Shown here one piece after another: positions 8,700 through 17,782 of a stretch of DNA of 64,000 nucleotides (its first letter is position 1; each line of letters opens with the position of its first letter). A program made the position numbers and the translations under genes. Under the pieces are notes generated by a model. It was given only the letters and a program-made list of their open reading frames with translations. It did no database searches and was not told the origin of the DNA. Origin of the DNA: [Clostridium] citroniae WAL-17108 (GTDB taxonomy: Bacteria; Bacillota; Clostridia; Lachnospirales; Lachnospiraceae); assembly GCF_000233455.1 (NCBI RefSeq), contig NZ_JH376420.1:2100634-2164633 (forward strand), in the 5' to 3' direction.

Positions 8700-9905
8700 T
8701 CAAGTCCCAAGAAATAATTCGTTTACCGCAACCGCCAGGGGCCCGATATAACCGATGCGGCCACTGAGCTCCGACTTAAGGATATAATCCCCGTCATACA
8801 TGGGATCGTAATACGTACAGTAATCCAGAAACCGTTTCTGGATGTGGTCCATCTCAAACATAAATCCGTAGATGATCACCTTGTCCGGGGCCAGCAGTGT
8901 AATGGTGTTCACCACGGTCCTGGCCAGGCGCTCCACAATATCATCGATGATCCTCTGAAGCCCCGGATCTTTGATCCCGATCCACTGTTCCATGTTTTTC
9001 ACTTCGATCCGCTCCACATCACCGCCCGCAAACTCATAGAGCATGGGCATGGATTCCCTGGTGCAGGCGCGTCTCACCCTGTCTGCAATGGCATGGGTGG
9101 CCACGTGTGTCTCCAGGCAGCCATGCCTGCCGCAGCGGCAGGGAAGCCCTCCCGGCTCCACAATGTAATGGCCGATCTCAGCTGTCTTGGAATTCTGGCT
9201 GTCGTATATCTTGTTCTGTATGATAATGGCCGATCCAACCCCCGGCCCCCATTTGATGAAGAGAAGGTTTTCCTGCTTTTTGCCAGTGCCGTAGATCAGC
9301 TCCCCTTCCGCAAATGCCTTTACGTTATTATCCACCACCACCGGAAGATCCAGGTACAGTTTCATATACTCACCCACCGGCACGGCTTCATTCCATATGC
9401 GGTATGCGTGAAGGCTCACCCCCGTATCCCGCTTAACAGGCCCGGGCAGGGAAATGCCGGCACCCAGAACCGATTCCTTGGAAATCCCCTGTTCCCACAT
9501 CAGCGACTTGCTCTCATCCGCAACCTCTTTTAAAAACACCCGGGGCTCCAGGGAACTGCCGGTCCTGATCTTTTTGCCGGCGCACAGCCTTCCCTTCAGA
9601 TCACTGATGGAAATACAGGTCTCCGGCGCTTCGATACTGACGGACAGCACGTATTTATACTGGTAATTGATATCAATGGAGACTTTCTTTCTTCCGGCCC
9701 GCTTCTCCTCTTCCATCTCTCCCTTTTCCACAAGGATTCCGGCAGTGAGCAGCTGGGTACAGATCAGGGTGACCGTGGCCGGGGTCAGACCCAGTTCCAG
9801 CGCAATATCCTTTCTGGACATGGCCCCCCGGTCATTGAGGAGTTTCAATATGGCACTGCGGTTACTCACTTTTACATTTTCCAGGTTAATCCCCGTGTAG
9901 CCCAT
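8700..9905 (-). CDS. ROK-family transcriptional regulator
   Basis: 401 residues. The start MGYTGINLEN has GGAGG eight bases upstream. Residues about 10-75 are a winged helix (ILKLLNDRGAMSRKDIALEL, then LTPATVTLICTQLL). The rest is the ROK sugar-kinase-like fold: VLGAGISLPGPV, VVVDNNVKAFAEGE, and the zinc motif CRCGRHGCLETH. Such proteins usually bind a sugar or sugar phosphate and repress a neighbouring catabolic operon. It lies 129 bases after the sulfoquinovose isomerase gene, so it is the obvious candidate regulator of that operon. A palindrome in the sft leader at 18515-18526 is a possible target. A short hairpin (10009-10025) follows the isomerase gene, so this gene may also have its own promoter. 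Confidence 0.9.
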   Translation of the reverse strand: MGYTGINLENVKVSNRSAILKLLNDRGAMSRKDIALELGLTPATVTLICTQLLTAGILVEKGEMEEEKRAGRKKVSIDINYQYKYVLSVSIEAPETCISISDLKGRLCAGKKIRTGSSLEPRVFLKEVADESKSLMWEQGISKESVLGAGISLPGPVKRDTGVSLHAYRIWNEAVPVGEYMKLYLDLPVVVDNNVKAFAEGELIYGTGKKQENLLFIKWGPGVGSAIIIQNKIYDSQNSKTAEIGHYIVEPGGLPCRCGRHGCLETHVATHAIADRVRRACTRESMPMLYEFAGGDVERIEVKNMEQWIGIKDPGLQRIIDDIVERLARTVVNTITLLAPDKVIIYGFMFEMDHIQKRFLDYCTYYDPMYDGDYILKSELSGRIGYIGPLAVAVNELFLGT

Positions 9906-10034
9906 ATCTTCTCCCTCCATTTCACAAAATTTGTAATTCATATCTCATACCAGTATAGGCGCAATTACTTTTAAAATCAAGAAAAACCTTTTGGTCAGGC
10001 AAACACGGCCAGGGATACGCCCTGGAGGCTGATG

Positions 10035-11372
10035 CTAATAAACGCATACCTCCATGCCCAGCATATGGGCCAGCATGGCAAGTTCCTCTGCCACATTTCC
10101 ATAGATCACCACAAAGTGGGGCTCCCATCCGGATTTTACGCTCTTTGCAATGATATCCCTGGCATCATGGTCTGTCTTTACCACCACGGAGGTGCCGCAG
10201 AACTGTTTGGGGCGGTCCAGGGCCTGGCCGGATGCGATAAAGAACCGGAAGGTGCCGTCCGCCTTGCGTCCTACCCGGAAGACGGTCACCTGGTCACACG
10301 CCCGGCATCCAAAGTCCATGACAGGACCGATCTTGCGGTTTGGATGTACTCCCACCCGTGCCCCCGTATCGGTTCTTGCCAGGGTGCAGGCAGCCATTCC
10401 GCAGTGCCAGAAGGTGATGGTCCCCTCCGTCTCGTCCATGGACACAGGATCTCCGAAAAAGGTTGCCTTATCAGTCATCTGCGTCCCAATATACATGGAC
10501 AGTGCGCCGTACACATCGGATTCGCAGCTGGCAGCGATCCCCAGCGCATTGAGCATGGCCAGCACCGAACATACAGGTGTCCCGAAGGAGGTAAAAAAGT
10601 CGGGCCAGCACCTGGATGACAAGGCTCCTATGTGGTTATCCGCCACATAGTCCTTGTAGGCTTTGTAGAGTCTGGCAAAATCCCTGACATTGTTCTCCGG
10701 CGTCTGGTCCAGCCCCACCATCATGGATCTTGCCTCCTCCAGGCAGGAGGCGCACTCCTCGTCCGTGTAGGATCTGGCCTTGTCGATCAGTTCCCTGGCC
10801 TCTATGGAATCCAAGGTCACGCCAAATGCCTGCATCAGCTCCGCATCCAGCGCCCTTCCGAATCCAAAGCCCTGGGGCGTGTGGCCGATGGAGGCCATTT
10901 TCAGGCAGCGCAGCTGGTGCTTGATCTTTGCGGCAGTCACGGCAGCCTTCACAGAAGCGGCCACGGCATCTTCCTCCGGCGACCCGAACACGTACTCAAA
11001 CTCACCATCGCGGAATGCACAGAGGGCATTGCCTGCTGAGAACGCTCCCGTCAGGGAATTAAGCCTTAACCGGCCACCATCGATCACAGGCTCCCTCAGG
11101 GTCCATAACAGGACCGGACAGCCAAAACGCTTTAGCACCTCGCTGGCATAGGCGGCATTGGCAAAGGTAATGTTCTGGAGAATGATCAGACCAGGGTTAA
11201 TGGTATCCAAAAACGAGCACAGGTCATCCATGGACAGAAGCATTTTATCCGGGTACACGCCGTCCTCTGTGATGGAGGAGATCATCCTGATGGATTTGTC
11301 AAATTCGATCCGGGCGCTTTCCAGGTGAAAGGTGGGAACGCCGATGGGTATGTATGCAACTTGGTATTTCAT
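10035..11372 (-). CDS. sftI: L-fucose/L-arabinose-isomerase-type ketol isomerase, probable sulfoquinovose isomerase
   Basis: 445 residues, the short form of the FucI/AraA fold. N-terminal substrate-binding domain (NPGLIILQNITFANAAY, CPVLLWTLREP) and C-terminal region (ESDVYGALSMYIG, FWHCGMAACTLA) fit the superfamily and include the Glu-Asp and His typical of its metal site. In the sulfofructose-transaldolase pathway an isomerase converts sulfoquinovose to 6-deoxy-6-sulfofructose; this is the only isomerase in the operon, so it is assigned that step by context. A true arabinose or fucose isomerase is less likely because no cognate kinase or aldolase is present. The ribosome site is AAAAGGAG. 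It is the last metabolic gene of the operon. Confidence 0.75.
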   Translation of the reverse strand: MKYQVAYIPIGVPTFHLESARIEFDKSIRMISSITEDGVYPDKMLLSMDDLCSFLDTINPGLIILQNITFANAAYASEVLKRFGCPVLLWTLREPVIDGGRLRLNSLTGAFSAGNALCAFRDGEFEYVFGSPEEDAVAASVKAAVTAAKIKHQLRCLKMASIGHTPQGFGFGRALDAELMQAFGVTLDSIEARELIDKARSYTDEECASCLEEARSMMVGLDQTPENNVRDFARLYKAYKDYVADNHIGALSSRCWPDFFTSFGTPVCSVLAMLNALGIAASCESDVYGALSMYIGTQMTDKATFFGDPVSMDETEGTITFWHCGMAACTLARTDTGARVGVHPNRKIGPVMDFGCRACDQVTVFRVGRKADGTFRFFIASGQALDRPKQFCGTSVVVKTDHDARDIIAKSVKSGWEPHFVVIYGNVAEELAMLAHMLGMEVCVY

Positions 11373-11425
11373 AATCTATATCTCCTTTTATAATCAATGA
11401 TAAACCTTCCGCCATTTACATTTTC

Positions 11426-12187
11426 CTACTTAACCAGCAGGGAAATGCCTGAAATGAACAAAAGAACATATGTAATCATCATGAACAGCCGCTGGCTCAT
11501 CTTGGCGAACAGCCTGCTTCCGATCACCATCCCGGCCAGCAGGAACGGTACGGATATAACCTGTATCTTCATCAGCTCCGGATTCCAGAGTCCGGACCGG
11601 ATATCATCCAGCAGAATGATGGTGTTGAGAACCACCCATACCGTGGAAATAGTGGCCCGGAAGCTGACCTTGTCCCTGATCCGTTTGGTCAGGTAGCCGA
11701 TCAGAAGCGGACCGCCCGACACAAAGATGCCGTGGACAATGCCTGCCGGGACAAGGAGGAGGTACAGGGCCGGGGAAGTATTCCCTCCGCCCCCTAACGT
11801 ATTCCCATCTCCTTGGCCGCTCTCCTCTTTCTCCTTCTGAACCTTCCAGATCCCCTGTACGGACAGCACGATCACAAAGAACCCCAGCAGCTGGTAAAGC
11901 ACCTGTTCCTTTTCCGCAAAAAAGCCTTTGAGAAAAATGCCTCCCACAATGCCAACTGCCATCACTGCAACGATCTTTTTAAACTCGGCCCAGTTCACCT
12001 GTTTTCTGTGGCCTGCGTACACGTAGATCCCGGACAGCAGGCCCAGCACGTTGAGCACGGGTTTGGCTGTGTCATATCCCACCAGCATCAGGCTGGGAGG
12101 CATTGCAAGGATGGTCCCTGCAAAGCCTGTAATCCCCTGGATGATGTTGGATAGCAGTATGACAAGAAGAAATCCAGCATATCTCAT
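11426..12187 (-). CDS. TauE/SafE-type membrane exporter, probable C3-sulfonate exporter
   Basis: 253 residues with about eight hydrophobic segments and the family's opening pattern GITGFAGTILAMPP; the internal repeat reappears as GIVHGIFVSGGPLLIGYL. A glycine-rich cytoplasmic loop (GQGDGNTLGGGGNTSP) separates the two halves. TauE/SafE proteins export sulfite or organosulfonates. In sulfoquinovose operons they are proposed to export the C3 sulfonate end product, here 2,3-dihydroxypropanesulfonate given the reductase upstream. Its start overlaps the sulfoquinovosidase stop by four bases (ATGA), which implies translational coupling. Confidence 0.82.
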   Translation of the reverse strand: MRYAGFLLVILLSNIIQGITGFAGTILAMPPSLMLVGYDTAKPVLNVLGLLSGIYVYAGHRKQVNWAEFKKIVAVMAVGIVGGIFLKGFFAEKEQVLYQLLGFFVIVLSVQGIWKVQKEKEESGQGDGNTLGGGGNTSPALYLLLVPAGIVHGIFVSGGPLLIGYLTKRIRDKVSFRATISTVWVVLNTIILLDDIRSGLWNPELMKIQVISVPFLLAGMVIGSRLFAKMSQRLFMMITYVLLFISGISLLVK

Positions 12188-14202
12188 CTTTTACAGCGCT
12201 CCCCATACCTGTTTCGGATCTCCCCAAACAGCGGTGCATACTCCGAGGATTTTAAGTAAAATGCAGGGGTATATCCCAGTGGTGCATCCACTTTTACTTC
12301 TCCGCCCTCATACATTTGCCCGGTCCACAGATGAATCCACTCACCCTCGGGCAGATATACATCCCATGTATCCTTTCCTTCCAGGTAAACGGGCGCAACC
12401 AGAAGATCTGGGCCCAAGAGGTACTCATACTGGATCCGGTATGCTCTTTCATCCTCCTCGTAGTGGAGGAACAGAGGACGCTGAACCGGAATGCCTGTTT
12501 CGGCATTTTCCTTTACCAGGGTTTTCATATAGGGTGCCAGCATGGTATAGATATCCACCAGACGCGCCAGCTGTTCCATGCAGTCCTCGTCCTCATAGTA
12601 CTGGAAGTTGGAATCCGGCCGGTTCCCCTCATGGGTGCGCATCACAGGGGTGAACATGGCCATCTCGGACCACCGGAGGAACAGTTCCTTTGTCCTTGTG
12701 TTGTCAAACAGGGAGGTGTATCCTCCGATATCGCTGTGGTTCAGGCCGCAGCCCGTCATGCCGGAGCTTAGGGCCGCGCAGATCACGGTAGCCAGTCCGT
12801 CATGGATGGAAAAATCCACGGACTGGTCGCCGGCCCACAAAAGGGTGCAGTACTTCTGGCTTCCGGTTCCTCCTGCTCGCATAAAGTACACGGCCTCGCC
12901 CAGCTTGCCGCTCTCCTTTACCGCGTCATAGTTGCATTTTGCCCAGAGGGCCGGCCAGCGGTTGTGTTCAATCATGGGGGATTTGCCGCTGTAAAGCCGG
13001 ATGTCATCCGTGGGCAGATATTCTCCGAAATCAGCCATCCAGCCGTCCATGCCGATGTCCAGACTGTGCTTTTTGATGACTTCATTCTTATACCACTCAT
13101 AGGCGTCCGGGTTGGTCAGGTCCACCACGCCGCAGTAAAATTCTCCGAAATCCACCAGATAGTCGCTTCCGTCCCCTTTTGTGGCAAAGTAGCCTTTTGC
13201 CTTTCCCTCTTGGTACAATTCTCCGTCATTTACAAGATAGGGATTGATGTAGCCCATGAAGCGGATGCCCCGGCCGTGCAGCTCCTCTATGTGTTTGGGC
13301 AGGTCGGAGTACATCTCCTTATGGTACTGCCAATCCCACTGGAGGCGTTTTCCAAAGGAGGTAACTCGTTTGCCGCACCAGTCCTGGCACCATAGGGCAG
13401 ACACCTTGATCCCTTTATCCAGGGTCTTTTCAAGCAATCCAAAGGAGCGCTCGTTTCCGCCCTGGACCCCAATGACCAGACCGTTGTACACCCACTCCGG
13501 AAGCTCCGGCTGGCGGCCCAAGAATGCGGTCAGCTTTTCCAGAAGCTCCACAAAGGTGGGAGCCGCCTCGATGCGTATGGATGCCGGAACCTCCCAAATC
13601 TGCAGCTCATGAAATGCCTTGTTCCTGAAATCAAAATCAGCATAGGCCGTGGAATCCACATGGAGATAATAATGCTTTGTGGATACAAAGGTAGGTTCCG
13701 GATAATTGGTATTGTAGTAATCGCCCCCGGCCTTGTTCTCCACATCGGAGCGCCATGTCACGTAGGTGGTCTTATCCCTTCCTACTCCCGGTTCCGAGGT
13801 CCACAGAGGAAAATGCCGTCCCCGCAGGTTAAAATAGGACATCTGCTCTCCGCAGCCATAGCAGCATTCCGACTCGTCTGCATCCACGCGAAACCAGAAC
13901 CGGTTGATGCGCGGATCTGCCCGTTCAAAGGAGAGAGTGGCGCATTCCCCTTCCACCTTCACGTTCATCTGAAGCCGGCCCTCCATATCAAGGCAAATGC
14001 CCTCCGGGCCTTCTGTTATCTTTGTCACGCTCAAAGGACACCGCTCCACCACATAGTCCCCGATCTTATAGTTGCCTCTGTACATGTCCACGGACTCTTC
14101 CCCGTATCCCACATAGATTGCGGGCTTCCCTATTTTGCAGTCTAATATGGTGTGTCCGCCTGATTTTAATTGCCAGTCCATTTCATTGCGAATAAACTCC
14201 AT
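12184..14202 (-). CDS. sftG: GH31 sulfoquinovosidase (YihQ family)
   Basis: 672 residues; GGGAGG precedes the ATG by six bases. The GH31 nucleophile is Asp391 in WMADFGEYLP and the acid/base is Asp459 in WAGDQS. The residues that bind the sulfonate in E. coli YihQ are in register: Arg286 and Trp289 in GKRLQW (the R-x-x-W pair) and Tyr495 in HSDIGGYTS, 36 residues after the acid/base exactly as in YihQ. This separates it from ordinary alpha-glucosidases. It releases sulfoquinovose from sulfoquinovosyl glycerol and similar glycosides. There is no signal peptide, so the glycosides must be imported first, consistent with the symporter gene just upstream. Confidence 0.92.
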   Translation of the reverse strand: MEFIRNEMDWQLKSGGHTILDCKIGKPAIYVGYGEESVDMYRGNYKIGDYVVERCPLSVTKITEGPEGICLDMEGRLQMNVKVEGECATLSFERADPRINRFWFRVDADESECCYGCGEQMSYFNLRGRHFPLWTSEPGVGRDKTTYVTWRSDVENKAGGDYYNTNYPEPTFVSTKHYYLHVDSTAYADFDFRNKAFHELQIWEVPASIRIEAAPTFVELLEKLTAFLGRQPELPEWVYNGLVIGVQGGNERSFGLLEKTLDKGIKVSALWCQDWCGKRVTSFGKRLQWDWQYHKEMYSDLPKHIEELHGRGIRFMGYINPYLVNDGELYQEGKAKGYFATKGDGSDYLVDFGEFYCGVVDLTNPDAYEWYKNEVIKKHSLDIGMDGWMADFGEYLPTDDIRLYSGKSPMIEHNRWPALWAKCNYDAVKESGKLGEAVYFMRAGGTGSQKYCTLLWAGDQSVDFSIHDGLATVICAALSSGMTGCGLNHSDIGGYTSLFDNTRTKELFLRWSEMAMFTPVMRTHEGNRPDSNFQYYEDEDCMEQLARLVDIYTMLAPYMKTLVKENAETGIPVQRPLFLHYEEDERAYRIQYEYLLGPDLLVAPVYLEGKDTWDVYLPEGEWIHLWTGQMYEGGEVKVDAPLGYTPAFYLKSSEYAPLFGEIRNRYGERCKR

Positions 14203-14256
14203 GTGAAACCTCCCAAATGTGATTATTGTTGATGGCATGTTTGGAAAATGCTTTGG

Positions 14257-16035
14257 TTACATCTCAGCGTTCACTGCCCGGCATGTGCCTGCCTGCACCC
14301 GTTTTTTTTTCTCTGACAGGTACAAGATCACGGTCTCAGCCACAAGTACCAGGGTCACTCCGCCGATCAGACCCATGTTGCGGTCCGGCGTTGCAAGACC
14401 TGCGGGCGAGAACAGGAAATACTCATATACCAGGAAGGAGACAAGCCAGAATGCCACTGCATTTTTATGTACCCACGGAGTCATGTCGTAGCTTAAGTTC
14501 TTCTGAGTGCTGTTGTCAAATACCTTGTCGTTTGGACTGATCCTGGCACATACAAAAATGATAGCCAGCATTATGACAAAGGAGATCGCATAAATGTGCA
14601 TGTAGTTGATGCCCAGAATGGTATTGGTGATGGGCAGGTCAATGTACTTGAACCAGAACTTGTAGCCCGAATAGAAGAACACATGCCATACGGATGCTGC
14701 CACGGCTCCCAGGGAGGAACCTTTTTTGCTGAACATACCGATCAGCACCAGGGTGATAATGGGGATATTGTAAAATCCGGTAAAGCTCCGTCCAAAGTCA
14801 TACAGTCCGGTGCTCAATACCTGCAGGAAGGGGGTGAAGCAGATTGCAAATGCCGCAAATCCCCATCCGATGTTCTTTGCATATTTAACGGTCTGCTCAT
14901 CTGACAGATCGGGGTTGAAAATTGGTTTGTAGATATCCACCATAAACACGGTGGAAGCCGCATTCAGAAATGAGTTATAGGTGGAGATAACGGAGCCGAA
15001 CAGGGCCGCGCAGAACAATCCCACCACCGGCCATGGAAGGGATCTGGCAACCAGGGTCGGATAAGCAAAATCCTTGCTCTCAAGCCCGGTTCCCACCAAA
15101 GCTGCCGCGATGACGCCCGGAAGCACCAGGAGCAGGGGAACCATCATTTTCAGGAAACCGGAGATCAGAACGCCTTTCTGTCCTTCTTTTAAGTTCTTAG
15201 CCCCAAGAGCTCTCTGGATCAGCACCTGGTTGGTGCCCCAGTAGAACAGGTTGGCTAACACCATGCCGGTGAAGATACATGCAAAGGGGACAGGATCGTT
15301 TTTGCCGCCAATGGCATTTAACTGCTCATAATTATTATCCAACACATAGCTGACTCCTGAGAAAAATCCGCCGTCCCCTTTGGCATTTCCCACTGCAATA
15401 AAACCAAATACCACCACCAGCACGGAACCTACGACCAGCAGCACTCCGTTGATGGTGTCGGAGACAGCCACTGCCTTGAGGCCGCCCAGAACAGCGTACA
15501 GGGCGCCGATAATGCCCACCAGAACGATCAGGATGGTAAGGGCTGTTTGTGAGCTGATCCCAAAGATATTGGACAGGTCAAAAATCTGGTTAAAGCCAAT
15601 GGCGCCTGCGTACAGACACACGGGAATACCGATTAAGAGGTAGCCCACCAGGAAAAACATGGATACCATACGGCGCACAAAGATGCCGTATCGCTCTTCC
15701 ATAAACTCCGGAAGGGTGGTATAGCCTTTCCTCAGATACAGAGGAAGAAATACAAACGCCATAACAATGGTCGCAATCGCGGCCGTTGCCTCCCACGCCA
15801 TACCCGACATGTTGGCCGCATAGGATTGTCCTGAAAGGCCCACCAGGTTCTCGGCCGAAAGGTTGGTCAGCAGCATGGAGCCTGCGATGAAGGTGCCTCC
15901 CAGTCCGCTGCCTGCCAGGAAATATCCCTTGGCGGTTTTCTGGTCATCCCCGCCCTTTACGATCTTTGCTGATATCACGCCCACTGCGGCGGTAAAAAGA
16001 ATAAACGTCACTAATGTAAACATCAAATGTTCCAT
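14257..16035 (-). CDS. sodium:solute symporter (SSS/SLC5 family), probable sulfoquinovose or sulfoquinovosyl-glycerol importer
   Basis: 592 residues with about 13-14 hydrophobic segments. SSS signatures are seen in FIAGSMLLTNLSAENLVGLSG, in the region LYAVLGGLKAVAVSDTINGV, and in GTNQVLIQRALGAKNLKEGQ. The length and the extended C terminus match the SLC5-like sugar symporters found in Firmicutes sulfoquinovose clusters. The intracellular glycosidase next to it implies that the intact glycoside is taken up with Na+. GGGGGA lies seven bases upstream. A 190-base gap with a strong hairpin separates it from the DUF4867 gene, which may tune expression within the operon. Confidence 0.88.
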   Translation of the reverse strand: MEHLMFTLVTFILFTAAVGVISAKIVKGGDDQKTAKGYFLAGSGLGGTFIAGSMLLTNLSAENLVGLSGQSYAANMSGMAWEATAAIATIVMAFVFLPLYLRKGYTTLPEFMEERYGIFVRRMVSMFFLVGYLLIGIPVCLYAGAIGFNQIFDLSNIFGISSQTALTILIVLVGIIGALYAVLGGLKAVAVSDTINGVLLVVGSVLVVVFGFIAVGNAKGDGGFFSGVSYVLDNNYEQLNAIGGKNDPVPFACIFTGMVLANLFYWGTNQVLIQRALGAKNLKEGQKGVLISGFLKMMVPLLLVLPGVIAAALVGTGLESKDFAYPTLVARSLPWPVVGLFCAALFGSVISTYNSFLNAASTVFMVDIYKPIFNPDLSDEQTVKYAKNIGWGFAAFAICFTPFLQVLSTGLYDFGRSFTGFYNIPIITLVLIGMFSKKGSSLGAVAASVWHVFFYSGYKFWFKYIDLPITNTILGINYMHIYAISFVIMLAIIFVCARISPNDKVFDNSTQKNLSYDMTPWVHKNAVAFWLVSFLVYEYFLFSPAGLATPDRNMGLIGGVTLVLVAETVILYLSEKKKRVQAGTCRAVNAEM

Positions 16036-16136
16036 AAATTATTCCCCCGTTTTTAATTTTGTACAATTTACCTGTATACTCAGTCGGGCCGTTGTGATAC
16101 CATGTATATGCGTCAGAGGTACACATGCCTCAACCG

Positions 16137-16196
16137 TATGCCGCCCGGGTCCAGCCCCATCTGCCAGGATACAAGCTGTACCGGGCGGTATTTTTT
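16137..16196. other. long stem-loop between the DUF4867 and symporter genes
   Basis: CCGCCCGG and CCGGGCGG (with extra pairs on each side) enclose about 30 bases. A T-rich run follows on the plus strand only. Since both flanking genes are on the minus strand, it may act as an mRNA stability or processing element rather than a terminator. Confidence 0.5.
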
Positions 16197-16225
16197 ATTT
16201 TTTATGGATCGTCCGCCATAATATT

Positions 16226-16912
16226 TTATGCCTTGTATTTCAGTTCTTTATTCTCTCCCAGAAGTCCGGGGTATGCTCCCTGCCGGATCAGCGGTTCGCG
16301 CTCCGGATGGGCAATCACCCATTTGTTGCGCTGCAAAAGGAGTTTTCCCTCCTGGTCAGCCGGTTCCGGTCTGCGCTTAAACGGCGTGTTGGTTCCTCTT
16401 GGAAGAATTACGATATCCTTAAATCCCTCATCACTGGTCCTGCAGGGCGAGAGGTGGAGCGTGGTCTGGTACATCTCAACAGCTGTTCCCTTTTCCACAA
16501 AGAACACGGCCGCGTCCTCCACCTTGTATGTATTGTCCTTTATCTCCCATGTATGTCCCAGCACCAGCATAAAATCCGTCACCGCCACGTTGATCTCGCT
16601 GCCCTTGTGGTATTCAAATCCATTGTAGGTGGTATTCCTTCCATTACAATATCCCACCTGGATCTCCATACCGCCGTAACAGCCGTCTTTCACAAGCACC
16701 GCGGCCGGTTCCGCCTCCAGCTCCGGGACACAAGCCAGGTAAATATTCCCATTCTCCGGTATGGGAGTATGCTGCTCCATATAGGAGATCATGTCTGAAA
16801 AGTCATATCCCTCCACCACACGGCCGTATGTCATAAATTCCCTGTCATGAACAGAGTAAACCGTGACATCATTCACCTTGTTCAGTTGTTCCAGTATGGT
16901 ATCCCTTGTCAT
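16226..16912 (-). CDS. DUF4867-family protein of the sulfoquinovose operon
   Basis: 228 residues. The start MTRDTILEQL overlaps the stop of the reductase gene by four bases (ATGA). The middle reads as a cupin-like beta barrel: TYNGFEYHKGSEINVAV, LVLGHTWEI, and VEDAAVFFVEKGTAVEMYQTTLHLSPC. This resembles KduI/ureidoglycolate-lyase-like sugar-binding barrels. DUF4867 genes recur in Firmicutes sulfofructose-transaldolase clusters, but I know of no assigned reaction. A role as mutarotase, accessory isomerase or binding protein for sulfoquinovose is possible. It ends with FKRRPEPADQEGK and a polar tail; no signal peptide is seen. Confidence 0.8.
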   Translation of the reverse strand: MTRDTILEQLNKVNDVTVYSVHDREFMTYGRVVEGYDFSDMISYMEQHTPIPENGNIYLACVPELEAEPAAVLVKDGCYGGMEIQVGYCNGRNTTYNGFEYHKGSEINVAVTDFMLVLGHTWEIKDNTYKVEDAAVFFVEKGTAVEMYQTTLHLSPCRTSDEGFKDIVILPRGTNTPFKRRPEPADQEGKLLLQRNKWVIAHPEREPLIRQGAYPGLLGENKELKYKA

Positions 16913-17769
16913 GATTCCCCCCTCACCACCTTTATCGTAGCACAAAAATCTTCTTTTCCATATCCCTGTTCCAGCGCCTTTTCATAAACCCGGCCGGCCG
17001 CTTCCTCGCCCTTCATATCCAGGCCGCATTCCGCTGCCAGTTTTAAACAGATATTCACGTCCTTGGCCATGTTTTCCACAGAAAAGGCCGTGGTATAATC
17101 CTCCTCCTCAATGGGGCCTTTCTTGGAATCCAGATAGAAATTCTGGCCTCCTCCATAGGAGACCGCTTCCGCATAATCCATGACGGAAATACCGTTTCTG
17201 GCTGCCAGGGCCAGTGTCTCATTGACGCCGTTCTGGATCTGTGACACCAGAGCGTTGTGGCAGATCTTCATCACCAGGCCCTTGCCGTTCTCACCCATGC
17301 GCTTGACATGTTCCCCCATGTACAGAAGAATGGGGCGCATTTTCTCACATGTCTCCTCATCTCCGCCCATGTAGATGCCCAGCTTGCCGGCGATAGCCGC
17401 AGGCTTTGACTTTACAACCGGCGCATCCATGAATCCGGCCCCTGTTTTCTTTACCATCTCCGCGATCTCCACGGAAACGCCGGGATCAATGGTACTCATG
17501 TCAATACAGGTCTTGGTGGAGTCCAGAACATCCAGGATTCCGGCGTACACTGCCCTGGAATGTTCCGACTTTGGGACCATGGAAATGATCACATCCGAAT
17601 TCTTTGCCAGTTCCACGGAATCCTTGCAGGCCACCGCGCCCTTTGCAGCCAGTTGCTCCACCTTTCCCTTTACAAAATCGAATACATACACCGTATCATC
17701 ATGTTTTTTTACAATATTCTCGCTCATGGATTCACCCATGATGCCAAGCCCGATAAATCCGATCTTCAC
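16909..17769 (-). CDS. beta-hydroxyacid-dehydrogenase-type 3-sulfolactaldehyde reductase
   Basis: 286 residues. The start is a GTG seven bases after AGGAGG; this gives the exact family N terminus KIGFIGLGIMG. The dinucleotide motif is G7-L-G-I-M-G12. The substrate loop is FMDAPVVKSKPAA (about 113-125), and the catalytic Lys168 and Asn172 are in MKICHN. The family includes YihU, which reduces 3-sulfolactaldehyde to 2,3-dihydroxypropanesulfonate. Position directly after the transaldolase makes that reaction the best assignment. 3-Hydroxyisobutyrate dehydrogenase or tartronate-semialdehyde reductase would be the non-contextual alternatives. It predicts a fermentative organism that excretes dihydroxypropanesulfonate. 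Confidence 0.88.
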   Translation of the reverse strand: MKIGFIGLGIMGESMSENIVKKHDDTVYVFDFVKGKVEQLAAKGAVACKDSVELAKNSDVIISMVPKSEHSRAVYAGILDVLDSTKTCIDMSTIDPGVSVEIAEMVKKTGAGFMDAPVVKSKPAAIAGKLGIYMGGDEETCEKMRPILLYMGEHVKRMGENGKGLVMKICHNALVSQIQNGVNETLALAARNGISVMDYAEAVSYGGGQNFYLDSKKGPIEEEDYTTAFSVENMAKDVNICLKLAAECGLDMKGEEAAGRVYEKALEQGYGKEDFCATIKVVRGES

Positions 17770-17782
17770 AGCAGGTCCTCCT

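Noticed and set aside
16137..16196. plus-strand intrinsic terminator
   Set aside because: T-run and stem fit, but no plus-strand gene lies upstream; all surrounding genes are on the minus strand.
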